Source: Flavobacteriales bacterium (GTDB lineage Bacteria; Bacteroidota; Bacteroidia; Flavobacteriales_F; PHOS-HE28). Taken from it: DNA of 64,000 nucleotides. Made by a program: the position numbers and the translations under genes. Below are positions 1 through 8,677 of this stretch, piece after piece. Where the stretch lies: NCBI GenBank assembly GCA_016713875.1, contig JADJOI010000003.1, positions 1,178,001 to 1,242,000 of the forward strand. Reading direction: 5' to 3'. How positions within the stretch are numbered: position 1 is the stretch's first letter; each line of letters starts with the position of its first letter. The notes beneath the pieces were generated by a model. It saw only the letters and a program-made list of their open reading frames with translations. It was not told the origin of the DNA and made no database searches.

Positions 1-1
1 A

Positions 2-2779
2 TTGAACAGCAGGGTACGCGGCGACAGGCATCTCGATGAGTTGCGGAGCCCAGGCTGCTGCGCACAATTGCTCGTTGCCAAGGACGACTCGCGCACGATC
101 CAAGCAGGTGCGTCGAACTGGTCACCGGGTAGCAATCCGTTCTGCGATACCTACGCGCCCATCCTCTTCAACCAGGAACTCCGGCTGGCCCCCGGCGCCC
201 ACATCACGGCCCAGGACCTCACCTTCGCCTTCAGCGCCGACGCCGCCCTGGTGATCGAACCCGGCGCCAGCCTCACCTGCACCAACTGCACCTTCACCAG
301 CGCGTGCCCCGGGGAGCAGTGGAAGGGCATCGAGGTGCACGGCACCATCACCCAGCACCAGTACGGGGGTTCGCACCCCACCTTCCAGGGCGAACTGGTG
401 CTGCACGGCTGCCAGGTGTACCACGCCCAGGACGGCATCCTCACCGCCGAGCGCATCGGCGGCGGCATCAACGGCTTCCGCAGCGGCGGGGTGGTGGTGT
501 GCGCCAACACCAGCTTCCGCAACTGCCGCACGGCGTTGCGCTACCTGCCCTACCAGGGCACGCAGCCCGGCACCGGCCTGGCCGTGCGCAACCGCGGCCG
601 CTTCACCGGCTGCTCCTTCAGCATCGATGCCAACTACCCCGTGGCCCTCGACTTCCGCCACCACGCCAGCCTGTGGCAGGTGGACGGGCTGCTCTTCAGC
701 GGCTGCACCTTCACCAATGCGCGCAGCACCGAGACCAACAGCCACGAACGCGGCTACGGCATCTACAGCCTCGATGCCCACTACGAGGTGCGCGAGAAAT
801 GCAACGTGCTGGTGCAGGCTGGCCAGGAATGCCCCGCCGGCAGCTACAGCCCCAGCACCTTCGCCGGCCTCGACCACGGCATCCACGCCCTCACCAGCCT
901 CACCAGCCGTGCCTTCGTGGTGGACCGCGCCGCCTTCACCGCCAACGTGTGCGGGGTGTACGCCAGCGGGGTGGTGGGCTACCGCGTGACACGCAGCGAC
1001 TTCGAGCTGGGCAACAGCGTGGTGACGGACCTGACGAACTTCCCCGCTGAATTCTACTGGTTCGATTACCACCGCGGCATATTTTCTACAGAGAGCTACG
1101 GCATGACCGTCGAGGACAACACCGTGACTCAGGCGGGCCCCTACGTACAGACCGAAGGGATCGTGATCGGCTATACCCGCGACCACAACGACAAGGTGCG
1201 GCGCAACACCGCCAGCGGCCTGGAGGTGGGCTTCATCGGAGAGGGCCTCTGTGCGGATGCCGCCAACTACCTCACCAACACCATCGGGCTGCAATACCTG
1301 TGCAACACCAACGATGGCAATGCCTTCAACTTCTGGGACAGGCAGGTGACCAGTGATCTATTCCACAGCCAAGAACACACCATGCGCACGAACCAGGGTG
1401 AAATGGACGCACCGGCGGCTAACGTCTTCGATCAGACCTGCACCGATCCAGAAGGCGACTACAAACGCACGAGTCCGAACGGGGTGCTTCGGTACATCCA
1501 CGGGACCAACGCCCAGGCCGAACCACTCTGCTACACGACCGACCCCGCCTCACCCGTCGCCCTGCAGCAGGCCACCACCGAGCCTGCCGTGCCCTGCCCA
1601 GCACGCAATTACCGCCCGCGGGGCGTGCGCTCGCTCACCGAGGCCGAGGAGGCCAAGACCGCCCTGCTTACCGAACTCATCGCCTACGGCAACACGCGGT
1701 ATCTCTATGACCAGCTCCTCGACGGCGGCAGCACGGATGATGTGGTGGACGAGATCATGGCCACCTGGCCGTCCGACGCGTGGGAGCTGCGCGATTACCT
1801 GCTGGCCAAAAGCCCTTTCCTGAGCGTGACGGCCCTGCAGGAGATGGTCCTGCGGAATGTGATGCCCGCAGCCATGGTGGCCGAAGTGCTCATTGCCAAC
1901 CCGGAGGCTACGCACCAGAGCGGGTTCATCGAATGGATGCAGGTGGAGAGCGGCTACCCTCTGCCTGAATTCCTTCTGGCCAGTGTGGTGGCGAGCTGGG
2001 ACGAGACCACCTACCGGTATAGCCTGGAAAGCCAGATGGGCGTTCATCATGCCGCGCTCACCGGACACGCGCATGTCCTGCTGGACCACTGGCGCAACGA
2101 CACGCTCTACGAGCATGTGGACAGCCTGCGCTGGACCTGGCAACAGGTGCGCACCCCGGCAGCGCGCTATGCCGAGGCCTTGACCTACATCCAAGAGGGG
2201 AACACGACCGCTGCGGAGGATGCAGTGGAGGAACTGACGGATGGGCACGTGCAGCACGAGGCGGCCCTGGCGGAGCGCCAGCGCATGCTGGACCTCATCA
2301 CCTTTTGCGCCGGGGTGTTCGGTGACGACCGCAGCATGGCCCAGCTGACCACCACCGAACAGGACCAGCTGGAGGCCCTTGTCGATGGGGCCTACGACCG
2401 ACCGGCCACCTGGGCGCAGAACCTGCTCTGCTTCGGCTACGACCGCTGCCGATCGCCATTGACCGGGGGCGATGGGACCCGCACACCCAGTTTCTTAGGC
2501 CAACACGTCGCCGATAAAACCGTGCCACCACATCTTTCGGTCACCCCAAATCCGGCCAGCGCGTGGGTGGCTTTCACTGTGCGCTTGAACAAACCGCCGG
2601 CCAACGCGCAATTGTTGGTGCGTGACGTGATGGGGCGCCTAGTATGGCAAAGCCAAGTCGGGGCATCGGAGCAACAAGTACTGTGGGACTGCCGCAACGT
2701 GGAAGCTGGCAGTTATGCCATAGAGTTGTTGAACGGTGGGGCCTTGGTGGCCACCGCTAAACTCATCGCACAGCGATGA
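2..2779 (+). CDS. Parallel beta-helix surface protein with T9SS sorting domain (5' partial)
   Basis: A long secreted or surface protein whose N-terminus probably lies upstream of the window; the frame is open from the first bases and only a TTG is available there. The first half has repeats typical of right-handed parallel beta-helix proteins: short strands rich in Asn, Gly and Cys such as CTNCTFTSA and the VDRAAFTANVCGVYASG region. The middle (about residues 560-830) is alpha-helical and of unknown function. The last 80 residues form a type A T9SS C-terminal sorting domain, beginning VTPNPASAWV and containing VRDVMGRLVW, expected to direct export across the outer membrane. Its stop overlaps the next start by 4 bases (ATGA), so the two genes are probably co-transcribed. 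Substrate and role are unknown. Confidence 0.8.
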   Translation: MNSRVRGDRHLDELRSPGCCAQLLVAKDDSRTIQAGASNWSPGSNPFCDTYAPILFNQELRLAPGAHITAQDLTFAFSADAALVIEPGASLTCTNCTFTSACPGEQWKGIEVHGTITQHQYGGSHPTFQGELVLHGCQVYHAQDGILTAERIGGGINGFRSGGVVVCANTSFRNCRTALRYLPYQGTQPGTGLAVRNRGRFTGCSFSIDANYPVALDFRHHASLWQVDGLLFSGCTFTNARSTETNSHERGYGIYSLDAHYEVREKCNVLVQAGQECPAGSYSPSTFAGLDHGIHALTSLTSRAFVVDRAAFTANVCGVYASGVVGYRVTRSDFELGNSVVTDLTNFPAEFYWFDYHRGIFSTESYGMTVEDNTVTQAGPYVQTEGIVIGYTRDHNDKVRRNTASGLEVGFIGEGLCADAANYLTNTIGLQYLCNTNDGNAFNFWDRQVTSDLFHSQEHTMRTNQGEMDAPAANVFDQTCTDPEGDYKRTSPNGVLRYIHGTNAQAEPLCYTTDPASPVALQQATTEPAVPCPARNYRPRGVRSLTEAEEAKTALLTELIAYGNTRYLYDQLLDGGSTDDVVDEIMATWPSDAWELRDYLLAKSPFLSVTALQEMVLRNVMPAAMVAEVLIANPEATHQSGFIEWMQVESGYPLPEFLLASVVASWDETTYRYSLESQMGVHHAALTGHAHVLLDHWRNDTLYEHVDSLRWTWQQVRTPAARYAEALTYIQEGNTTAAEDAVEELTDGHVQHEAALAERQRMLDLITFCAGVFGDDRSMAQLTTTEQDQLEALVDGAYDRPATWAQNLLCFGYDRCRSPLTGGDGTRTPSFLGQHVADKTVPPHLSVTPNPASAWVAFTVRLNKPPANAQLLVRDVMGRLVWQSQVGASEQQVLWDCRNVEAGSYAIELLNGGALVATAKLIAQR

Positions 2780-4221
2780 ACCGCGTCGTTCTCGTGTGGG
2801 CCGCGCTTTGCGCGGCCCACACGAGCGATGCCCAAGCGCCCTTTGCCTTGGATACATCGTTCCGCTCTACGATCGTCAAGAAGAATGTGAACTCCATCCT
2901 GGTCATGGAGGATGGCAAAGTCATTGTCTCCGGTAAGATCTACTTCCCTGGCGATCCACCGTGGGACGAAAAAGCAGGTGCTCGTCTGTATCCGGATGGG
3001 TCACGCGACATGAGCTTCAATACGTACGCACAAATGGGCGGAAAACTCACCCGGTGGAGTGATAGGATCTACGTTCAGAACGGGAATGGCGTTCGGCGTT
3101 TGTGGTTGGATGGGGTCCGGGACACTACGTTCATAACGATCAGCCAAGGACCCTATTTCAACCTTGGTCAAGGTGGCGACTACTACGTGTACCCGGATGG
3201 TCGTGTGCTCATGTCCGGCCTCCATGGCTTGGAGGATACCATCCGTGGCTACACCGGCCTGCACAGCCTCATCTGGTTCAGCAACACCGGCTACCTCGAC
3301 ACCACGCAGCACCACCGTAAGTGCAACAACGCCATCTACACCCTGGCCGTGGAGCCCGGTGGCCAGCTGCTTGTAAGCGGCATCTACAGCACCTACGAGG
3401 GCCAACCAGCGCCCTGCATCCTGCGCCTGCACCCCGATGGCGAGCGCGATACCACGTTCAATGTGCCTTTCGTGTGGGGCATGGCCACAGCGATCACACC
3501 GCTACCCGGGGGACGTATGCTGGCCTCGGGATATTTTCTTCCGAATGTGGGGAACGACACCTTGCAGTTCGTCAGGCTTCTACCGGATGGTTCACTCGAC
3601 TCGACCTTCAACAATGTCCTCAATGCACCAAGGGATCTCTTTGGTGCATACGGCGGTCTTTGGCACACAGTATTGCCCGATGATCGTCTGGTTCTGCACG
3701 GTAATTTCTCGTCTGTTGACGGGGAGCCGCGAAGTGGAATTGCTCTGCTCGATAGCAATGGACACCTGTCCAACGACGCCTTCACCGGAGATGGCTGCGG
3801 GATATACGACGACGGTTTCTATCCTCTCCACGCTACCGCTGGAATGGTCCCCGACCAAAATGGCAACTGGTACATCTACGGCGCCTACATCGGCTGCGAC
3901 GACGGCACCACCAACGACCCGCAGCAGCGCTTCGTGAGCCGCTTGTACGGGCTGGATGTGGGGGTGTGGGAGCGCGAGGAGCCGTTGCAGGTGGAGCTGT
4001 TCCCCAACCCGGCCCACACGAGCACCACGGTGCGGTGGGCCCGGCCGGGCAGCTACCAGCTGCGCCTGCTCGATGTCACCGGCCGCGAGGTTTACCGCTC
4101 CGCCCACCAAGGCACCGAGGCCGTCCTGGACCTCGCCGGCCTGCCCGCCGGACCATACGTGATCCAGATCACCGATCAAACCCACCGCCGATGGAGCCGT
4201 ACGCTGATCGTGGAGCCGTAA
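2776..4221 (+). CDS. Secreted delta-60 repeat protein with T9SS sorting domain
   Basis: A 481-residue secreted protein. Residues 1-20 are a signal peptide (MNRVVLVWAALCAAHTSDAQ). The body contains several delta-60-type repeats, seen as RLxPDGxxDxTFN motifs (RLHPDGERDTTFN, RLLPDGSLDSTFN, RLYPDGSRDMSFN), a beta-propeller-like family common in Bacteroidota exported proteins. The C-terminus is a T9SS type A sorting domain (VELFPNPAHTSTTVRW, then LLDVTGREVYRS and GLPAGPYVIQI). It starts inside the stop of the upstream beta-helix gene, so both are likely made from one transcript. No enzymatic motif is visible; a binding or surface-structural role is a guess. Confidence 0.85.
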   Translation: MNRVVLVWAALCAAHTSDAQAPFALDTSFRSTIVKKNVNSILVMEDGKVIVSGKIYFPGDPPWDEKAGARLYPDGSRDMSFNTYAQMGGKLTRWSDRIYVQNGNGVRRLWLDGVRDTTFITISQGPYFNLGQGGDYYVYPDGRVLMSGLHGLEDTIRGYTGLHSLIWFSNTGYLDTTQHHRKCNNAIYTLAVEPGGQLLVSGIYSTYEGQPAPCILRLHPDGERDTTFNVPFVWGMATAITPLPGGRMLASGYFLPNVGNDTLQFVRLLPDGSLDSTFNNVLNAPRDLFGAYGGLWHTVLPDDRLVLHGNFSSVDGEPRSGIALLDSNGHLSNDAFTGDGCGIYDDGFYPLHATAGMVPDQNGNWYIYGAYIGCDDGTTNDPQQRFVSRLYGLDVGVWEREEPLQVELFPNPAHTSTTVRWARPGSYQLRLLDVTGREVYRSAHQGTEAVLDLAGLPAGPYVIQITDQTHRRWSRTLIVEP

Positions 4222-4238
4222 GTGGCACCTTGAACATG

Positions 4239-4267
4239 ACCGGTCACCCACTGGGCCGCTGACCGGT
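4239..4267. terminator. Inverted repeat between convergent genes
   Basis: ACCGGTCA at 4239-4246 and TGACCGGT at 4260-4267 form an 8-bp stem with a 13-base loop between the converging T9SS cargo gene and recN. There is no T tract, so a bidirectional terminator is only a plausible reading. Confidence 0.4.
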
Positions 4268-4279
4268 TGAAGGCCCCCC

Positions 4280-5932
4280 TCACCTCCCCTTCAGCAGCTC
4301 CCTGGCGTTCTCCAGGGCGGCCTTGGTGGTCTTGCGGCCACTGAGCATGCGGGCCAGCACCTCCACACGTTCGTCGGCGAGCACCGGGCGGATGTGGGTG
4401 GTGACGGTCTCGGCCTCGTGGTCCTTGTGCACCAGCAGGTGCACGTCGGCCTTGCTGGCGATCTGCGGCAGGTGGGTGATGGCGATCACCTGGCGGCGGC
4501 GGGCCATGGCGGCCATGAGTTCACCGACGCGGTCGGCCACTTCGCCGCTCACGCCGGTGTCGATCTCGTCGAAGACCAGGCAGCCCAGGCCGAGCCCTTC
4601 GGCGCTGCGCTCCAAGAGGGCGAGCATCACGCGGCCCAGTTCACCGCCGCTGGCCACCTTCTCCAAGGGCTCGGGCGCGCGGTCCTTGTTGGCGCTGAAG
4701 CGGGCGTGCACCGCGTCCATGCCGTCGGGGCCGGGTTCCGTGGGGTGGTGCTCGAAGGCGAAGCGGGCGTGGGGCATGCCCAGCTTCTTCAGGGCGGCCA
4801 CCACCTCCACGGCCAGCTGGGGCATGGCCTCGCGGCGGGCGGCGCTGAGGCGTTGGGCGGTCTCGTGCACGTGCTGGCGCATGCCCGCCGCCTGGTGTTC
4901 CAGGGCGCCGATGCGCTCCCCGAGGGTGCCGATGCGGCCATGGCGTGCGCGCAGGTCCTCGCGCAGGGCGATCAATTCGGCGCTGCCCTTCACGCGGTGC
5001 TTCACCTGCAGCCGCAGCAGCAGGTCCAGCCGTTCGCGCAGGCGGGCGGCGTGGGCGGGGTCCAGGCGCACGGTGGTGGCCAGCCGATCCGCATCGCCGG
5101 CGATGTCGCCCAGTTCGATGGCCGCAGCGTGCATGCGGTCCGCCAGGGCGGCCAGCCCCGCATCGTGCCGGGCGGCTTTGGCCAGGTGCTGGCGCAGAGC
5201 GGACAGGCCGGGCACCACGCCCCCCTCGCCGGTGAGCGCCTGCTCGGTGCGCTGCAGGGCGGTGAGCAGCTCGCCGGCATGCTCGGCACGGTCCAGTTCG
5301 GCCTCCAGGGCCTCCTGTTCGCCGTCGGTCAGCTGCGCCTGGTCCAGTTCGTCCAGCTGGAAGGCCAGGTAGTCCAGTTCGGTGCGGGCGCGTTCCTCCT
5401 CGGCGCGGGCGCGGGCCAGCTCCTCCTCCACGGCGCGCCAGGCGCGGTGATCGGCGCGGTAGGCGGTGACGGCCTTCGCATGCCCTGCGACCTGATCCAC
5501 CAGGCCGAGCTGGAAGCGCGGATCGTTGAGCAGCAGCGTGTGGTGCTGGCTGTGCACGTGGATGAGGCGTTCGCCCAGGTCGCGCAGCTGCTCCAGCCGC
5601 ACGGGCGTGTCGTTCACGAAGGCCCGGCTGCGACCGCCCGGTTCCAGCTGACGGCGGATGATCAGCGGGTGTTCCACGGGTACGCCGGCCTGCAGGCACC
5701 AACCGTTGATCCACGGCGCGGCACCGTCCAGCTCCAGTTCGATCACGCAGCGGTGGCGGGGATCACGCGCCAGGCCGGCATCCGCCCGTTCGCCCATGGC
5801 CAGTCCCAGCGCACCGATCAGGATGCTCTTGCCACTGCCCGTCTCCCCGGTGATGATGGTGAGGCCAGGCGCCAGCTCCAGTTCCAGCTGGTCGATCAGC
5901 AGGTAGTTGGTGATGCGGAGCCGGTGCAGCAT
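4280..5932 (-). CDS. recN: DNA repair protein RecN
   Basis: SMC-like ATPase of recombinational double-strand break repair, 550 residues, the usual RecN length. The N-terminus has the Walker A motif GETGSGKS at residues 29-36. A long central region rich in Ala, Glu, Leu and Arg fits the coiled coil, and the C-terminal half has the ABC-type signature SGGELGRVMLALL followed by Walker B LVFDEIDTGVSG. It is the last gene of the bamD, omega, coaBC, DUF4835 group on the minus strand, an order I recognise from Flavobacteriia. A 122-base gap with its own -7 element (5961-5968) suggests separate transcription as well. Assignment is firm. Confidence 0.97.
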   Translation of the reverse strand: MLHRLRITNYLLIDQLELELAPGLTIITGETGSGKSILIGALGLAMGERADAGLARDPRHRCVIELELDGAAPWINGWCLQAGVPVEHPLIIRRQLEPGGRSRAFVNDTPVRLEQLRDLGERLIHVHSQHHTLLLNDPRFQLGLVDQVAGHAKAVTAYRADHRAWRAVEEELARARAEEERARTELDYLAFQLDELDQAQLTDGEQEALEAELDRAEHAGELLTALQRTEQALTGEGGVVPGLSALRQHLAKAARHDAGLAALADRMHAAAIELGDIAGDADRLATTVRLDPAHAARLRERLDLLLRLQVKHRVKGSAELIALREDLRARHGRIGTLGERIGALEHQAAGMRQHVHETAQRLSAARREAMPQLAVEVVAALKKLGMPHARFAFEHHPTEPGPDGMDAVHARFSANKDRAPEPLEKVASGGELGRVMLALLERSAEGLGLGCLVFDEIDTGVSGEVADRVGELMAAMARRRQVIAITHLPQIASKADVHLLVHKDHEAETVTTHIRPVLADERVEVLARMLSGRKTTKAALENARELLKGR

Positions 5933-5960
5933 GTCGAGGAGGTCGTCGATCCCTTGTCGG

Positions 5961-5968
5961 CCAAGATA
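5961..5968 (-). promoter_or_regulatory. Probable -7 element for recN
   Basis: TATCTTGG on the minus strand, 28 bases before the recN ATG, a close match to the Bacteroidota element TAnnTTTG. Inferred from motif and position only. Confidence 0.5.
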
Positions 5969-6011
5969 GTCCCGCGCACCGGTCGGCCCGTGGGCCCCTG
6001 TTCACGACCTG

Positions 6012-6026
6012 TCCCGCCCCGCGGGA
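6012..6026 (-). terminator. Small GC hairpin after the DUF4835 gene
   Basis: TCCCGC, a 3-base loop and GCGGGA lie about 30 bases past the DUF4835 stop on the minus strand. The stem is only 6 bp and no T tract follows, so this is a weak terminator candidate. Confidence 0.3.
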
Positions 6027-6054
6027 TGCTCACATGAGCACATGAGCCCCCTCC

Positions 6055-7098
6055 CTAACTCCCCTTCATCATGTTCTGGTACCGGCTGATGTTGCCGGGG
6101 TCCACGATCTGCAGCGTGGTGAAGAGCTTGGTCTTCTCCTGGGCGGGCACGGGCTTGAACAGTTCCACCAGCTCGTTGCCCTTGGCGTTGAAGAACACCT
6201 GCAGGTTGTAGCTGGCGGGCTTGGCCTGGTGCACGGTGCGCAGGCTCTCGATGGAGGAGGCCACGGCCTTGCGCGCGGCATCCATCTCGGTGCTCATGCG
6301 GTCGAAGCCCTCGCGGTGGTAATCGTAGAGGCATTGGCGGAAGGGCCGGAACACGGCCTGCTGCTGGTTGTCCAGGAGCCAATAGCGGTTCTTGGTGCCC
6401 TCGAAGGCCTTCCAGCCCGGCTCCGAAACGTTCTGCGCGTTGTTCACGACCACCTGTGCCACGTTGTAATACTCGCTGCCGCCCATCGGACTGAAGGTGT
6501 CCGCGTCCACCCCCAGGATGAAGTAGGCATAGAAGCCCATGATGCTCGCCAGGTTGTTGGTGAAGCGGTCGGGGCTGAAGTCGATCTGGGTGTTCTCCAG
6601 GAAGTTGAAGGCCACGTCGTTGTCCAGCAGGTCGATCACCGGGCTGTTGTAGTCGGTGCCGTACACGGGCCGGGCGTAGATGATCTGCAGCGTGCCCTTG
6701 AACCGGTCCAGGCCCTCCTGCTCGTTGATGGTGAGGAGCATGTTGACCTCGATGCGCTCCTGCTGGGTGAAGTTGCGGTTGGTCCAGCGCCGCGTGTTCA
6801 TCAGTTCGCGGATGGCGGTCTCCATGCTCTGCCAGATGCGCTTGGGCGTGCTCTGGATCTGGGGCGCGATGACGCTCACCGAGCAGTTGAACTCCTGCGC
6901 GGGGGAGGTCAGGGGCAGAAGCAGAAGCAGGAGCAGGACCAGGGGCAGGGCTAGGGGCAGGGCTAGGGGCAGGCGGCTGGCGGCCGGCGGTCGGAAGCCA
7001 GCGGCGGGTTTCGGGATGGCGGAAGGAACAAGGACCACGATCGAAGAGCCGAAGAAGCGCCGGGCGACGCGGAGCAGAAGGGGTGCGATCGTTCGCAT
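6055..7098 (-). CDS. DUF4835 family protein, exported
   Basis: A 347-residue exported protein of the DUF4835 family, found next to coaBC and recN in Flavobacteriia; some pipelines link this family to type IX secretion as PorD (from memory, unverified). The mature part begins QEFNCSVSVIAPQIQ and includes the family-like stretches RPVYGTDYNSPVIDLLDND and FYAYFILGVDADTFSPMGG. The N-terminus is odd: about 67 residues precede the cleavage region and the hydrophobic core LPLALPLALPLVLLLLLLLP is encoded by tandem CCCCTG-like hexamers resembling the non-coding repeats at 39.4-40.1 kb. The true start could be internal. It begins 2 bases after the coaBC stop, so it is translated from the same transcript. 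Confidence 0.85.
   Translation of the reverse strand: MRTIAPLLLRVARRFFGSSIVVLVPSAIPKPAAGFRPPAASRLPLALPLALPLVLLLLLLLPLTSPAQEFNCSVSVIAPQIQSTPKRIWQSMETAIRELMNTRRWTNRNFTQQERIEVNMLLTINEQEGLDRFKGTLQIIYARPVYGTDYNSPVIDLLDNDVAFNFLENTQIDFSPDRFTNNLASIMGFYAYFILGVDADTFSPMGGSEYYNVAQVVVNNAQNVSEPGWKAFEGTKNRYWLLDNQQQAVFRPFRQCLYDYHREGFDRMSTEMDAARKAVASSIESLRTVHQAKPASYNLQVFFNAKGNELVELFKPVPAQEKTKLFTTLQIVDPGNISRYQNMMKGS
6900..7000. repeat. Hexameric CAGGGG/CTAGGG tandem repeat inside a signal peptide
   Basis: About 100 bases of degenerate hexamers (AGGGGCAGGGCTAGGGGCAG and variants) followed by a GC-rich block. Read on the minus strand it is CCTGCCCCT-type sequence like that at 39470-39530 and 40085-40125. Here it codes for the Leu/Pro/Ala core of the DUF4835 signal peptide. 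Confidence 0.7.
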
Positions 7099-7100
7099 GA

Positions 7101-8306
7101 TCAGAGGAGGGCTTCAAGGCGGTCCAACAGGGCCCGGGCCACGTCGGACTTGCTCATCAACGGCAGGGGCTGTGGATCGGTATCCGGGGCGATGAAGGTA
7201 ACGCGGTTGGTGGGGTGGCCGAAGCCGGCGCCGGCATCCTCCAGGGTGTTCATCACCACCAGGTCGAGGCCTTTGCGCTGCAGTTTGCCCCGGGCGTGTG
7301 CGACGCCGTCGTTGGTCTCCAGGGCGAAGCCCACGATGAGCTGGCCGGGCCGGCGGTGGGCCCCGATCCACGCCAGGATATCCTCGGTGGGTTCCAGGGC
7401 CAGCGTGTCCAGCGGCTCGCCCTTCTTCACCTTGCGGGTGGCGGGGGCGGCCGGCCGGAAGTCGGCCACGGCGGCGCTCATCACCACCACATCGGCCTGT
7501 GGGGCGATGGCCTTGCAGGCCTCGGCCATCTCGGCGGCGGTGCCCACGTCGGTGCGGACGATGCCGGCCGCGGCGGCGGTGAGCTGCACCGGACCGGTCA
7601 CCAACTGCACGCGGGCGCCACGGCGGGCGGCCTCCTCGGCGATGGCGAAGCCCATGCGGCCGCTGCTCCGGTTGCCGATGTAGCGCACGGGATCGATGGG
7701 CTCCTGGGTGGGCCCGGCGGTGACGAGCACGGTGCGTCCGGCCCAGGGCGAAGCACCGATCAAGGCCTCCTGTAGGGCGTGGACAAGCTCGTCCGGCTCG
7801 GTCATCCGCCCCTCGCCCACCAGCCCGCTGGCCAGTTCACCATGTGACGGCCCGATGGCGCGCACGCCGCGTTCCTTCAGCAGGGTCAGGTTGTGGCCCG
7901 TGGCGGGGTCGCGCCACATCTCCAGGTCCATGGCGGGCGCCACGAACACCGGGCAGGTGGCGCTGAGGAAGCAGGCCAGCAGCAGGTTGTCGCACTGCCC
8001 GTGGGCCATCTTGGCCAGGGTGTTGGCGCTGGCGGGGGCCACCAGCAGGGCGTCGGCCCAGCGGGCCAGGTGCACGTGATCGTTCCAGCGACCGCTGCCG
8101 TCGCGCACGAACAGGTCGGTGAGCACCGGGCGGCCGCTGAGGGTGCTGAGCGTGAGCGGGGTCACGAAGTCGTGCGCCGCGGGGGTCATCACCACCTGCA
8201 CCTCGGCACCGGCCTTCACCAGGGCGCGGACGAGGAGGGCGGACTTGTAGGCGGCGATGCCACCGGTGACGCCCAGCAGGATGCGGCGAGGCAGCGCGGC
8301 GGACAT
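7101..8306 (-). CDS. coaBC: Bifunctional phosphopantothenoylcysteine decarboxylase/synthetase
   Basis: Makes 4'-phosphopantetheine from 4'-phosphopantothenate in coenzyme A synthesis. Of 401 residues, the first 180 are the FMN-dependent decarboxylase (CoaC): LGVTGGIAAYK, the active-site His77 in NDHVHLARW, PASANTLAKM and the PAMDLEMW motif. The synthetase (CoaB) half shows GPTQEPIDPVRYIGNRSSG and the lysine-rich KVKKGEPLD. In the substrate clamp the usual ACG(x2)GxGRM motif reads ASGLVGEGRM, so the cysteine equivalent to E. coli Cys158 is Ser160. Encoded between the omega gene (23-base gap) and the DUF4835 gene (2-base gap). Function is firm; the missing cysteine is discussed as a finding. 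Confidence 0.96.
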   Translation of the reverse strand: MSAALPRRILLGVTGGIAAYKSALLVRALVKAGAEVQVVMTPAAHDFVTPLTLSTLSGRPVLTDLFVRDGSGRWNDHVHLARWADALLVAPASANTLAKMAHGQCDNLLLACFLSATCPVFVAPAMDLEMWRDPATGHNLTLLKERGVRAIGPSHGELASGLVGEGRMTEPDELVHALQEALIGASPWAGRTVLVTAGPTQEPIDPVRYIGNRSSGRMGFAIAEEAARRGARVQLVTGPVQLTAAAAGIVRTDVGTAAEMAEACKAIAPQADVVVMSAAVADFRPAAPATRKVKKGEPLDTLALEPTEDILAWIGAHRRPGQLIVGFALETNDGVAHARGKLQRKGLDLVVMNTLEDAGAGFGHPTNRVTFIAPDTDPQPLPLMSKSDVARALLDRLEALL

Positions 8307-8329
8307 GGGGGCCAGCGGGGCCGGACGGC

Positions 8330-8677
8330 TTAGGCGTTGGCGGAAGCCGGCGCCACCTCGCCCTGCTCGGGATGGCGGAAGTGGAGGCGGCCTTCGACCA
8401 GTTCCTGCACGGCGATGGCCGAGGGCTTCGGCATCTTCTCGTAGTGCTTGCTCACCTCGATCTGCTCGCGGTTCTCATACACCTCCTCGAGGTTCTCCCC
8501 GTTGCTGGCGAACTCCTCCAGCTTGGCGCCCAATTCCTCCTTGATGCCGACGGCCACCTGATTGGCACGCTTGCCGAGGATCACCACGGTCTGGTACACG
8601 TTGCCGATCTCCTGGTCGAGCTGGTCCACGTCGCGGGTGACGGTGGTCTTGGCGGCGTTCTGGTGCTTGGGGGTCAT
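8330..8677 (-). CDS. rpoZ: DNA-directed RNA polymerase omega subunit (Bacteroidota type)
   Basis: 115-residue protein of the Bacteroidota omega-like family. It has the sequence expected around the conserved helix (TRDVDQLDQEIGNVYQTVVILGKRANQVAVGIKEEL, given here in parts: ILGKRANQVAVGIKEEL at residues 33-49) and ends with the EQLVEGRL-like segment VQELVEGRLHF. Omega assists assembly of beta' into core RNA polymerase. The start overlaps the bamD stop by ATGA, and coaBC follows 23 bases downstream, the same neighbours as in other Flavobacteriia. The symbol is used by analogy with E. coli. Confidence 0.85.
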   Translation of the reverse strand: MTPKHQNAAKTTVTRDVDQLDQEIGNVYQTVVILGKRANQVAVGIKEELGAKLEEFASNGENLEEVYENREQIEVSKHYEKMPKPSAIAVQELVEGRLHFRHPEQGEVAPASANA

